A stretch of 64,000 nt of DNA from Leisingera aquaemixtae (GTDB lineage: Bacteria; Pseudomonadota; Alphaproteobacteria; Rhodobacterales; Rhodobacteraceae). Location: contig NZ_JAHVJQ010000008.1 in assembly GCF_019801145.1 (NCBI RefSeq), positions 168,861 through 232,860 of the forward strand. The letters are read 5' to 3'. Shown in pieces: positions 35,256 to 43,580 of this stretch. The notes beneath the pieces were generated by a model. The model was not told the origin of the DNA. It was given only the letters and a program-made list of their open reading frames with translations, and made no database searches. The translations under genes were made by a program, and so were the position numbers. How positions within the stretch are numbered: position 1 is the first letter of the stretch; every line of letters begins with the position of its first letter.

Positions 35256-35929
35256 AGCTGTCCAAGGAACTGCGCGCGTTCGAGGAGCGGATCGGGCACA
35301 AGTTTGCCCGCCCCGACCTGCTGCAGCGCGCCGTGACCCATGCCTCCGTCTCCTCCTCCACCCGCAAGGACAACCAGCGGCTGGAGTTTCTGGGCGACCG
35401 GGTGCTGGGGCTGGTGATGGCCGCCGCGCTCCTGGAGCACGACAAGACCGCCAGCGAGGGCCAGCTGGCGCCGCGTTTCAACGCGCTGGTGCGCAAGGAG
35501 GCCTGCGCCGATGTCGCCAAGGAAATCGACCTTGGCGCGGTGCTGAAGCTGGGCCGCTCCGAGATGATGTCCGGCGGGCGGCGCAAGCAGGCGCTGCTGG
35601 GCGATGCGATGGAGGCGGTGATTGCCGCAGTCTACAAGGACGCGGGTTTTGACGCAGCGGCGGAGATGATCCTGCGCCTGTGGGGCAATCGCATCCATCA
35701 GGTCGAAAGCGATGCGCGCGATGCCAAGACCTCGCTTCAGGAATGGGCGCAGGCGCGCGGGCAGAAGCCGCCGGCCTATGTTGAGGTTTCCCGCAGCGGC
35801 CCGGACCACGCGCCGGTCTTCACCATCGCGGCGCGCCTTCAGGACGGCACCGAGGCGCAGGCCACCGCAGGCTCCAAGCGTCAGGCCGAACAGGCTGCCG
35901 CCAAGGCGCTGCTGGAACAGCTGGGATAG
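35252..35929 (+). CDS. rnc: Ribonuclease III
   Basis: Cuts double-stranded RNA, including rRNA precursors. The 225-residue product has the signature [14 protein letters not shown] (the usual N in the xNE position is QRLEFLGD here), [12 protein letters not shown] with the metal-binding Glu, and a C-terminal dsRNA-binding domain (about 155-222) ending [17 protein letters not shown]. Translation starts at GTG overlapping the lepB stop by 4 bases, so the two are coupled. In many relatives era follows; here a multicopper oxidase gene intervenes on the other strand. Confidence 0.96.
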   Translation: MKLSKELRAFEERIGHKFARPDLLQRAVTHASVSSSTRKDNQRLEFLGDRVLGLVMAAALLEHDKTASEGQLAPRFNALVRKEACADVAKEIDLGAVLKLGRSEMMSGGRRKQALLGDAMEAVIAAVYKDAGFDAAAEMILRLWGNRIHQVESDARDAKTSLQEWAQARGQKPPAYVEVSRSGPDHAPVFTIAARLQDGTEAQATAGSKRQAEQAAAKALLEQLG

Positions 35930-35932
35930 GTC

Positions 35933-37315
35933 TCAGACCACGCGGATATAGCCCGCAAGCCCGGTTTTCTGGTGCTCGATCACATGGCAATGGAACGCCC
36001 AGTCGCCGGGATTGTCCGCGACCAAGGCAATCTCGGCCACCTCGTCCTTCAGCAGCAGCATTGTGTCGGTCACCAGCGGCGGCAGTGTCCGCAGGTTGGA
36101 GCGGATCGGCACAAATGCCAGCCCGTGCAGATGGATCGGGTGCAGGTTCGGCGATTCGTTCCTGAGCCGCAGCACATAGCTTTTGCCGCGGTCCAGCACC
36201 GCCAGCGGCTCGGTGCCCTTGGCCGCATCGCCGGCCCAGGGGGTGCGGTTGATCGACCAGAAGCTGTAGCCCATCGAGCCGCAGTAGCCGTCATTCGGCG
36301 GCCCGCCCTCCGGCGTCCAGCCAAAGACGAAGTCATGCATCTCAGCCTGCGTCAGGTCCGGCCTGGAAACCGGGTTGGCAGGCAGCGGCTTCAGCTCCCG
36401 CAAATCCCGCACCAGGTCCGCGCCAACGGACCTCAGCCGCGCCATGGTGCGCGTGGGCTGGCCTGGAAGCTCTGCCAGTAGCTCCGCCGACTGCCCCTCG
36501 TCTGCGGGCATCCGCACTGCAAAATCCACCCGCTGTCCGGGGCCAACCAGCAACGGCGCCTTGGCCGAGGGCAGGGGCAGCTCAATCGCTACCGGATGCC
36601 CGTCCCAGGCAATGATCCGCGCCTGATCGGTGCTGAGGTGCAGTTTGTAGATCCGGGTGGTGTCGGAGTTCACCACCCTGAGCCGCACCAAACCGCCGGC
36701 CGGATGATCATAGACCGGCGCTTGCAGCCAGTTCGCGGTCAGCACATTGCCATGTGTCCCGCCGCGTGCGGCCCCGCGCGCGGTGTAATAGGGCAGGAAG
36801 GCGCCGTCCTCATCCAGCCAGAAATCCCGCAGATTGATTACCTGATCGGCGTCGAACCCGGGATCTTCCGCTTCCCGGATCACCATCACCCCGGTCAGCC
36901 CATGCGCCATCTGCGCCATGGTCATGCAGTGCGGGTGATACCAATAGGTGCCGGCATCCGGCGGGGTGAATTCATACTCGAACACCTCGCCGCCCGCGAT
37001 GGGCATCTGGGTCAGGTACGGCACCCCGTCCATCGCGTTGGCAATCCGCAGCCCGTGCCAATGCATCGCGGTGTAATCTTCGGTGCCATTGGCCACCCGC
37101 AGCCGCATGGGCTTGCCCTGGGTGCCATACAGAACCGGCGGCGGCGCATCTGGCGACAGGCTCACCAGCCCCTGGGTCGGCGTCTCACGGAAAGTAAAGC
37201 TGGCAGGCTGGATGGTCAGATGCTGCGCTGCTGGCGTGCCCGCGAGGCTCCATCCCCCCGCGCCAAGCGCCCCGGCAGATGCAGCAGTCCCAAGCAGAAA
37301 GTCCCGGCGGTTCAT
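35933..37315 (-). CDS. Multicopper oxidase, Tat-exported
   Basis: A 460-residue periplasmic oxidase. The N-terminus RRDFLLGTAASAGALGAGGW is a twin-arginine signal. All four copper motifs are present: MHWHGL, YWYHPHC, HPIHLHGLAF and FHCHVIEHQKTGL. In the last, the residue at the axial position of the type 1 copper is Leu rather than Met, which usually means a higher redox potential. There is no Met-rich insert, so it is less like CueO. The substrate (copper, phenolics, manganese) is unknown. It lies opposite the flanking genes between rnc and era. Confidence 0.92.
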   Translation of the reverse strand: MNRRDFLLGTAASAGALGAGGWSLAGTPAAQHLTIQPASFTFRETPTQGLVSLSPDAPPPVLYGTQGKPMRLRVANGTEDYTAMHWHGLRIANAMDGVPYLTQMPIAGGEVFEYEFTPPDAGTYWYHPHCMTMAQMAHGLTGVMVIREAEDPGFDADQVINLRDFWLDEDGAFLPYYTARGAARGGTHGNVLTANWLQAPVYDHPAGGLVRLRVVNSDTTRIYKLHLSTDQARIIAWDGHPVAIELPLPSAKAPLLVGPGQRVDFAVRMPADEGQSAELLAELPGQPTRTMARLRSVGADLVRDLRELKPLPANPVSRPDLTQAEMHDFVFGWTPEGGPPNDGYCGSMGYSFWSINRTPWAGDAAKGTEPLAVLDRGKSYVLRLRNESPNLHPIHLHGLAFVPIRSNLRTLPPLVTDTMLLLKDEVAEIALVADNPGDWAFHCHVIEHQKTGLAGYIRVV

Positions 37316-37437
37316 CAGGCAGGCCCCCTTGTGTGCTCTCGAAGAAAGGCCTGGCTGTCAGATTGGCTTGGCGCTGCGGTTTTCACACGGGATCTGCCAC
37401 AGGTCTTTGACATAGGGCAAGCCTGTGAGATTGTGCC

Positions 37438-37452
37438 TGAAACCCGGTTTCA
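37438..37452. promoter_or_regulatory. 15-base palindrome upstream of the multicopper oxidase and era
   Basis: TGAAACC-C-GGTTTCA is a perfect inverted repeat with a one-base centre. It lies in the 203-base divergent spacer between the multicopper oxidase and era starts. It may be an operator; I cannot name the regulator. Confidence 0.35.
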
Positions 37453-37518
37453 AAACGCCTCTGGCCCCTGTGGGTAAAATCCTGTAGGGGATCGGCTCTG
37501 CAAACAGGATGTGTATTG

Positions 37519-38424
37519 ATGACCACACGCGCCGGATTCGTTGCCCTGATCGGAGAGCCCAACGCGGGCAAATCCACCCTTCTGAACCGCATGGTCGGGG
37601 CCAAGGTCTCGATCGTGACCCACAAGGTGCAGACCACCCGTGCCCGCATCCGCGGCGTGGCGATGGAGGGCGACGCGCAGCTGGTGTTCGTTGACACCCC
37701 CGGCCTGTTCAAGCCCCGCCGCCGCCTGGACCGCGCGATGGTGGCCGCCGCCTGGGGCGGTGCCGCGGACGCTGACGTTGTGGTGCTGATGGTGGAGGCC
37801 CACCGCGGCATTACCGAAGGCGTTGAAACCATCCTCGAAGGCCTTGCTGAAATCGGCGAGGGCCGCACCGTGGCCTTGGCAATCAACAAGATCGACAAGG
37901 TGCCGGCCGAAAAATTGCTGGGTCTCGCCCAGGATCTGAACAGCCGCTACACATTTGCCGAAACCTTCATGATCTCGGCAGAGCGCGGCCATGGCGTCGA
38001 CGACCTGCGCCAGTGGCTGGCGGGCAAGCTGCCGGAAAGCCCCTGGCTCTACCCCGAGGACCAGATCGCCGACCTGCCGATGCGGATGATCGCGGCGGAA
38101 ATGACCCGCGAGAAGCTGACCCTCCGCCTGCACCAGGAGCTGCCCTACCAGCTGACCGTCGAGACCGAGAAATGGGAAGAGCGCAAGGACGGCTCGGCCC
38201 GGGTCGACCAGATCATCTATGTGGTCCGCGACGGGCATAAGGGCATCGTGCTGGGCAAGCGCGGCGAGACCATCAAGTCCGTCTCTCAGGCCGCCCGTGC
38301 CGAGCTGGAGGAATTCCTGGGCCGCAAGGTGCATCTGTTCCTGCAGGTGAAGGTGCGCCCGAACTGGCTGGAAGAGGCCGAGCGCTATTCCGAAATGGGC
38401 CTCGACTTCAAGGACGGCAATTGA
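37519..38424 (+). CDS. era: GTPase Era
   Basis: Essential GTPase that helps 16S rRNA maturation and 30S assembly. The 301-residue product has G1 GEPNAGKST, G2 region with VQTTRARIRG, G3 DTPGLF, G4 NKID and a C-terminal KH domain with VLGKRGETIKSVSQAAR (RNA binding). ATG at 37519 is preferred over the TTG just before it. It is followed by the DUF1491 gene and recO on the same strand. Confidence 0.97.
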   Translation: MTTRAGFVALIGEPNAGKSTLLNRMVGAKVSIVTHKVQTTRARIRGVAMEGDAQLVFVDTPGLFKPRRRLDRAMVAAAWGGAADADVVVLMVEAHRGITEGVETILEGLAEIGEGRTVALAINKIDKVPAEKLLGLAQDLNSRYTFAETFMISAERGHGVDDLRQWLAGKLPESPWLYPEDQIADLPMRMIAAEMTREKLTLRLHQELPYQLTVETEKWEERKDGSARVDQIIYVVRDGHKGIVLGKRGETIKSVSQAARAELEEFLGRKVHLFLQVKVRPNWLEEAERYSEMGLDFKDGN

Positions 38425-38512
38425 CGCCGCCCATGTATTTCACCTTTGCAAAAATACTCCCGCCGGAGGCTCCCGCACTCGCCTTGCGCGCGGGCGCTGG
38501 CGAAGGTGCGGC

Positions 38513-38842
38513 ATGACCCGCCTCACCGCCCGGTTCTGGGTTGACGCCTACCTGGCCCGCCTGCGGTTTCAGGACATCCCGGCCTTCATCACCTCTCATG
38601 GCGACGACACCGCCGGCGCGGTGCTGGTCAAGCTCAACACGCTGGACGGCCAGGCCCGCGCCTTTCACCGCACCTATGACCTGATGAGCGGCAACCGCAA
38701 ATGGGATGAGCTGGCCGCCGGGGGCGAGGCGGAGGTCGACGACTCCATCCGCCGCCAGCGCCAATTCGACCCCGACCTCTGGGTGATTGAGGTCGAGGAC
38801 CGGCAGGGCCGCCACCTGCTGGACGAACCCGGTCTGGAATGA
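38513..38842 (+). CDS. DUF1491 family protein
   Basis: A 109-residue cytosolic protein, of the DUF1491 type found next to era/recO in alphaproteobacteria. Landmarks are LTARFWVDAYLARL at the start, GAVLVKLNTLDGQARAF, and FDPDLWVIEVEDRQGRHLLDEP at the end. The biochemical role is unknown. AAGGTG precedes the ATG. It lies 88 bases after era and 69 before recO, so it is probably in one transcript. Confidence 0.88.
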   Translation: MTRLTARFWVDAYLARLRFQDIPAFITSHGDDTAGAVLVKLNTLDGQARAFHRTYDLMSGNRKWDELAAGGEAEVDDSIRRQRQFDPDLWVIEVEDRQGRHLLDEPGLE

Positions 38843-38911
38843 TCCTGCCGCTTGCAGCCCGCCCGGCAATGCGCTCTGGTGGGGCGGACCGCAGGACAGG
38901 GAGGCCCGGTG

Positions 38912-39637
38912 TTGGAGTGGCGTGATCACGGCATATTGCTTTCGGTGCGCCGCCACGGCGAAAGCTCGGCCATCATCGACGTTTTCACTGAGGAACACGG
39001 GCGTCACGCGGGCATGGTCCGCGGCGGCGCCAGCCGCAAAATGGCGCCCATCCTGCAGCCCGGTGCGCAGCTGGACGTGACCTGGCGGGCGCGGCTGGAG
39101 GATCACCTCGGCAGCTACCACGCCGAACCGCTGCGCAGCCGGGCGGCGGCGGCGCTGTCCGGGCGGCTGGCGCTGGCAGGACTCAACACGGTCACCGCGC
39201 TTCTGTCCTTCTGCTTGCCGGAGCGCGAGCCGCATCCGGATCTTTATACCCGCAGCGAACGGCTGCTGGATCTTCTGGGAAATGAGGCGCTCTGGCCGCT
39301 CGCCTACCTGCGCTGGGAGATGGCGCTCTTGGAGGAGATGGGCTTTGGACTGGACTTGTCGGCCTGCGCCGTGACCGGCAGCCGCTTCGGGCTGGCCTAT
39401 GTCTCGCCGAAAACGGGGCGGGCTGTTTCACGTGAAGGCGCCGGCGGCTGGGCGGACCGGCTGCTGCCGCTGCCGCCGGTGACGCTGGGCCAGGGCGATG
39501 CAGAAGATGCCGAAATCGTGCTGGCCCTGCGCACCACTGGCTATTTCCTGGAGGCGCATCTGGCACCGTCGCTGGGCAACCACCCGCCGCCGGAGGCGCG
39601 CCGGCGGCTGCTGGATCTGCTCAGCCGCCGGCTTTGA
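38912..39637 (+). CDS. recO: DNA repair protein RecO
   Basis: RecO helps load RecA at gaps with RecF/RecR. The 241-residue product starts [22 protein letters not shown] and continues [22 protein letters not shown], the usual OB-fold N-domain in alphaproteobacteria. A helical C-domain follows. The Cys residues of the zinc site found in some RecO proteins are absent. The start is TTG at 38912 or GTG at 38909, both just after GGGAGG; TTG gives the conserved MEWRD beginning. Its end overlaps the convergent META lipoprotein gene by 17 bases. Confidence 0.93.
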   Translation: MEWRDHGILLSVRRHGESSAIIDVFTEEHGRHAGMVRGGASRKMAPILQPGAQLDVTWRARLEDHLGSYHAEPLRSRAAAALSGRLALAGLNTVTALLSFCLPEREPHPDLYTRSERLLDLLGNEALWPLAYLRWEMALLEEMGFGLDLSACAVTGSRFGLAYVSPKTGRAVSREGAGGWADRLLPLPPVTLGQGDAEDAEIVLALRTTGYFLEAHLAPSLGNHPPPEARRRLLDLLSRRL

Positions 39638-40013
39638 ACAGCATCTCGCGCCCTGCCTCATTGCTGAGGATCAGCACATCGCCGGACACTTCCGCCAGCG
39701 TCATTTCCTCCAGCGCCTTAAGAAAAGCCGCCTCCTCTGCCAGCTGCGGGCAGGCTGCGCGGGTCACGGCCAGCGGCCCGGTCTCGAACCAGGGATAGGG
39801 CGCGGTCTGGCTGCCGTGAAAGCTGTTGCAGGGTGCGCGGCCGGCAACCTTGCCGGGTTCAGGGAAGGACAGGGTGGCGGCGGCGGCAAACGGGGCGCCG
39901 TCAATGCTGTGCAGCTGCCACGTCTTGCCCGCGGCGCCATAGGCCGACAAGGTTTCGTCGCCGGTGCAGGCACTGGCCAGCAGCATGGAACAGATCAAGG
40001 CGGTTCGCCGCAT
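39621..40013 (-). CDS. META-domain lipoprotein (HslJ-like)
   Basis: A 130-residue predicted lipoprotein. The signal (about 1-15) ends in the lipobox LASAC. The META domain follows, with the family features [20 protein letters not shown], the PCNSFHG loop and [25 protein letters not shown] proteins such as HslJ are stress-related outer-membrane proteins of unclear action. The start at MRRTAL matches the signal peptide; the frame stays open upstream to 40145 without support. Its 3' end overlaps recO by 17 bases. Confidence 0.85.
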   Translation of the reverse strand: MRRTALICSMLLASACTGDETLSAYGAAGKTWQLHSIDGAPFAAAATLSFPEPGKVAGRAPCNSFHGSQTAPYPWFETGPLAVTRAACPQLAEEAAFLKALEEMTLAEVSGDVLILSNEAGREMLFKAGG

Positions 40014-40101
40014 CAGGGCCTCCAGCAACCATGGATAGGCGCAGTCTGAAAGGCAGCAGCAGGTAACACAAGACCGCAGCCGGGAAAGTGGCCAAACGGC
40101 C

Positions 40102-40785
40102 TCAGTTCGCGCGAATGATTTCAGCGACCTTGCGGCCGATCTCACTGCTGGCCTTGACCGACGGGTGGATCATGTCCAGCGCGTGATAGGAACGGTCGCC
40201 ATAGGGCACCATGTCCTTGTTCGACAGGAAGTAGATGCCCTCATCCTGTTCCGCCATCCTGCCAATGCGGGCTTCCAGCTCGTTGCCCTCGTCGCGGCAG
40301 TGCTCGATCATCGACCCCACCCCGGGGCTGCGCAGGTAGCCGACATAGATCACCCTGGCGCCGGTTGCGCGCAGCTCCGACAGCATCGCGGGAATGGCCC
40401 CGTCGCGCCCGTCAGCCGAGATCAGCTTGTCCATCTTGCGGTCGCAGGCAAAGCAGCCGCAGCCGAGCCACAGGTCGTTGCCGCCGCCGTTCACGATTAC
40501 CCAGTCCCATTCCCCGGGGGTGTACTGCTTGCCGATGTTCATCCCGGCGGCCCCCGATATGGGCAGCTTGTAAAGGATCCGCGCGGCTGAAACCGAACGG
40601 TCCACCACTGGTTCCTGCAATTCCCGCGACACCGTGTCCGAGATGGATTTGCCCGCCAGGCTGTGCCAGGCCAGAAGGGAATCCCCCATCGCCAGAATGC
40701 GGGGGGACTGGTCCGGCGGCACCGCACCGCCGCAGGCGGACAGCAGAAGCAGAAACGGCAGAAGGAGGCGGCGCAAGAGTGTCAT
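40102..40785 (-). CDS. SGNH/GDSL-type hydrolase lipoprotein
   Basis: A 227-residue predicted lipoprotein with lipobox LLSAC (signal about 1-17). Catalytic blocks are present: block I GDSLLAWHS (nucleophile Ser), block III GGGNDLW, and block V DMIHPS, with the catalytic Asp and His. Four Cys in the middle (LGCGCFACDRK and EHCRDE) may bind metal or form disulfides. This family acts on esters; the substrate is unknown. The next gene on the same strand is the META lipoprotein, with 88 bases between the two. Confidence 0.87.
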   Translation of the reverse strand: MTLLRRLLLPFLLLLSACGGAVPPDQSPRILAMGDSLLAWHSLAGKSISDTVSRELQEPVVDRSVSAARILYKLPISGAAGMNIGKQYTPGEWDWVIVNGGGNDLWLGCGCFACDRKMDKLISADGRDGAIPAMLSELRATGARVIYVGYLRSPGVGSMIEHCRDEGNELEARIGRMAEQDEGIYFLSNKDMVPYGDRSYHALDMIHPSVKASSEIGRKVAEIIRAN

Positions 40786-40896
40786 GCCCCCTTGTTAAAC
40801 AGGTTTCCCCTGGGTGCGAACAGCCCGAAACGGAAACAGATTTATTTTGCGCTGCGGTTGCAGGCCGGACGCATGCCGCGCAGTTCCGGACAGCGC

Positions 40897-40922
40897 AAAA
40901 AAGCCCGGCGCGAACGCCGGGC
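40897..40922 (-). terminator. Rho-independent terminator of the acyl-CoA dehydrogenase gene
   Basis: On the minus strand GCCCGGCG pairs with CGCCGGGC around a 4-base loop and is followed by six T (plus-strand A run 40897-40902). It lies 40 bases after the dehydrogenase stop. Confidence 0.85.
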
Positions 40923-40962
40923 AAGAAGGGGATTGCTCCCCTGCGGTAGTAACTGGCGGCGC

Positions 40963-42648
40963 TCAGCCCAGCAGGCGGCGGGCAATGACCTGCGCCTGGA
41001 TCTCGGCAGCGCCCTCGAAAATGTTGAGGATGCGGGCGTCGCACAGCACGCGGGAGATCTTGTATTCCATCGCAAAACCGTTGCCGCCGTGGATCTGCAG
41101 CCCGTTGTCGGCGGCCGCCCAGGCAACCCGCGCGCCCAGGAGCTTGGCCATGCCGGCCTCCAGGTCGCAGCGGTGGCCGTGGTCCTTTTCCCAGGCCGAG
41201 AAATAGGTCAGCTGCCGGGCGATCATGATCTCCACCGCCATCATCGCCAGCTTGCCGGATACCCGCGGGAAGTTGATCAGCGACTTGCCGAACTGCTTGC
41301 GCTCCTGCGCGTATTGCATGGCAATATCCAGCGCCGACTGCGCCACGCCGATGGCACGGGCCGCGGTCTGGATGCGGGCCGATTCAAAGGTCTCCATCAG
41401 CTGCTTGAAGCCCTTGTTCTCCTCGCCGCCCAGCAGGTTTTCCTGCTTCACGTGGAAATTGTCGAAGCCGAGCTCGTATTCCTTCATGCCGCGGTAGCCC
41501 AGCACCTCGATCTCGCCGCCGGTCATGCCCGGGGTGGGGAAGGGCGCCTCGTCGGTGCCCGGGGTCTTTTCCGCCAGGAACATCGACAATCCGCGGTGGT
41601 CGGTGGTGTTCGGATCGGTGCGTGCCAGCAGCGTCATCACATGGGTGCGGGCGGCGTGGGTGATCCAGGTCTTGTTGCCGGTGATCTTGTAATCACCGTT
41701 CTCGTCCTTCACCGCGCGGGTGCGCAGGGAGCCGAGGTCGGAGCCGGTGTTCGGCTCTGTGAAGACGGCGGTCGGCAGGATCTCGGCGCTGGCCAGTTTC
41801 GGCAGCCAGTTGGCCTTCTGCTCGTCGGTGCCGCCGCACAGGATCAGCTCCGCCGCGATTTCAGAGCGGGTGCCCAGCGAGCCAACACCGATATAGCCGC
41901 GCGACAGCTCCTCGGAAACCACCACCATCGAGGCCTTCGACAGGCCGAACCCGCCGTATTCCTCCGGGATGGTCAGGCCGAAGACGCCCATCTCGGCCAG
42001 TTCCTCGATCACTTCCATCGGGATCAGCTCATCCTTCAGGTGCCACTCGTGGGCATTCGGCTCGACCTTCTCCACCGCATAGCGGCGGAACTGGTCGCGG
42101 ATCATCTCCAGCTCTTCCTCCAGGCCGGAGTTGCCGAACATGGTGGAACCGGCCTGTTCCTCCATCAGCTCCACCAGCCGGGTGCGGGCGGCCTGGCTGT
42201 TGCCTTGGGCGCAGAGCGTTTCCACCGCAGGCACATTCAGGCCGCTGAGGGACTCCTGGCCGACGCCCAGATCCTGCAGGCGGATGATCTCGCCCTGGTT
42301 CATCTGGATGCCGCCGCTCACCTGCAGCAGGTACTCGCCGAAACCGATCTGGTGGATCAGCTGCTCCATCTCGCCGAATTTGCCCTCGGCCTGCAGCTTC
42401 TCTGCCCATTTCTGCATCTGCCGCAGGCAGTAGACGTAGGTGGCAAGCCACGACAGCCCGTGCGCCGCCACCTGGTTTTCCTCGATCAGGCGGCCGGATA
42501 CCCGGCCCTCCTCGCTCACCATGTCCCGGACCGAGGCGCGCGCGGCCTCAAACAGCTGGTCCAGCGGTTCCAGCGATGCGGCGGTCAGCGCCAGCAGGTC
42601 GGGAATGAGAGTCGGTTTCATATGCAAGTCCTGTCCGTCGTGGGCCAT
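40963..42648 (-). CDS. mcd: Acyl-CoA dehydrogenase, probable (2S)-methylsuccinyl-CoA dehydrogenase
   Basis: A 561-residue flavoprotein. The acyl-CoA dehydrogenase fold fills residues about 175-560, with FAD/substrate motifs IPEEYGGFGLS, AVFTEPNTGSDLGSLRT and YAQERKQFGKSL, and the C-terminal QIHGGNGFAMEY. An extra N-terminal domain of about 170 residues (LLALTAASLEPLDQLFEAARASV and so on) is unusual for the family but typical of methylsuccinyl-CoA dehydrogenase of the ethylmalonyl-CoA pathway. That enzyme passes electrons to ETF, whose genes are 14 kb away. Assignment to Mcd is by length and layout. Starts at 42648 and 42621 both have good ribosome sites. Confidence 0.85.
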   Translation of the reverse strand: MAHDGQDLHMKPTLIPDLLALTAASLEPLDQLFEAARASVRDMVSEEGRVSGRLIEENQVAAHGLSWLATYVYCLRQMQKWAEKLQAEGKFGEMEQLIHQIGFGEYLLQVSGGIQMNQGEIIRLQDLGVGQESLSGLNVPAVETLCAQGNSQAARTRLVELMEEQAGSTMFGNSGLEEELEMIRDQFRRYAVEKVEPNAHEWHLKDELIPMEVIEELAEMGVFGLTIPEEYGGFGLSKASMVVVSEELSRGYIGVGSLGTRSEIAAELILCGGTDEQKANWLPKLASAEILPTAVFTEPNTGSDLGSLRTRAVKDENGDYKITGNKTWITHAARTHVMTLLARTDPNTTDHRGLSMFLAEKTPGTDEAPFPTPGMTGGEIEVLGYRGMKEYELGFDNFHVKQENLLGGEENKGFKQLMETFESARIQTAARAIGVAQSALDIAMQYAQERKQFGKSLINFPRVSGKLAMMAVEIMIARQLTYFSAWEKDHGHRCDLEAGMAKLLGARVAWAAADNGLQIHGGNGFAMEYKISRVLCDARILNIFEGAAEIQAQVIARRLLG

Positions 42649-42793
42649 GAATCAGATCCTTCTTCGGTCGCCCGGTGGTAAATCATTTTGCAGGTGCAGC
42701 GCAACAAAAATACTCACTGGTGCGTCATTTGGATCAAATCTTGCGTGCTGATTTTGCCGGTGCAGCACGCGGAAGATGTGATAGAGCGGAGGC

Positions 42794-43561
42794 ATGACTG
42801 CATTGTTTTCGCTTCTTTCCCCGGCAGAGCTGGCAGCGGGTTTTGGCATTGCGCTGCTGGCCGGCACGGTCAAGGGGCTGGTTGGCTTTGCCATGCCGAT
42901 GATCCTGATCTCGGGTCTCAGCATGTTTCTGGCACCGGATCTGGCGCTGGCAGGGCTGATCCTGCCCACCTTGATCACCAACGGGATGCAGGCGCTGCGG
43001 CAGGGGCCGGGCGCGGCGGTGGCCTCGATCCGCAAGTTCCGGGTGTTTCTGCTGATCGGCCTTGTCTGCCTGCTGCTGAGCGCCCAGACGGTGCGGCTGC
43101 TGCCGCAGCAGGCGCTGCTCCTGGTGATTGGCCTGCCGGTCACGGTCTTTGCCTGTATCCAACTGATGGGAATGACATTCTCCATTTCCAACCCCTCCCG
43201 CCGCAGCGAGGCCGTGGTGGGCGGTATCGCGGGTCTGATTGGCGGTGTTTCCGGCGTCTGGGGACCGCCGACGGTTGCATACCTTACGGCCCTGAATACT
43301 GAAAAGACAGAGCAGATCCGGGTTCAGGGGGTGATCTACGGTCTCGGCGCGGTGGCGCTGCTGGTGGCCCACATCGGGTCGGGCGTGATGCGGGCGGAAA
43401 CCGCGCCTTTCTCGCTGGCGCTGATTGTTCCGGCCGTGGCGGGCATGTGGATCGGCGGGCAGATGCACGACCGGATCGACCAGGCGCTGTTCCGGCGGGT
43501 GACGCTGGTGGTGCTGTTGATCGCCGGTCTGAACCTGCTGCGCCGCGGCTTGCTGATGTAG
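42794..43561 (+). CDS. TauE/SafE family sulfite/organosulfur exporter-like protein
   Basis: A 255-residue inner-membrane protein with seven or eight hydrophobic segments. The two TauE/SafE repeats are recognisable: LLAGTVKGLVGFAMPMIL near the N-terminus and GGIAGLIGGVSGVWGPPTV in the middle. Members move sulfite, sulfoacetate or other small anions; the substrate is unknown. GCGGAGGC precedes the ATG. It is followed by the CDF transporter gene 19 bases later, so they are co-transcribed. Confidence 0.87.
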   Translation: MTALFSLLSPAELAAGFGIALLAGTVKGLVGFAMPMILISGLSMFLAPDLALAGLILPTLITNGMQALRQGPGAAVASIRKFRVFLLIGLVCLLLSAQTVRLLPQQALLLVIGLPVTVFACIQLMGMTFSISNPSRRSEAVVGGIAGLIGGVSGVWGPPTVAYLTALNTEKTEQIRVQGVIYGLGAVALLVAHIGSGVMRAETAPFSLALIVPAVAGMWIGGQMHDRIDQALFRRVTLVVLLIAGLNLLRRGLLM

Positions 43562-43580
43562 CGGGAAGGGCAGGGGCGCC

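Noticed and set aside
40663..42681. A 672-codon plus-strand open frame over the acyl-CoA dehydrogenase gene
   Set aside because: It is a shadow frame of the minus-strand gene, with Gln/Ala/His-rich composition and no recognisable domain.
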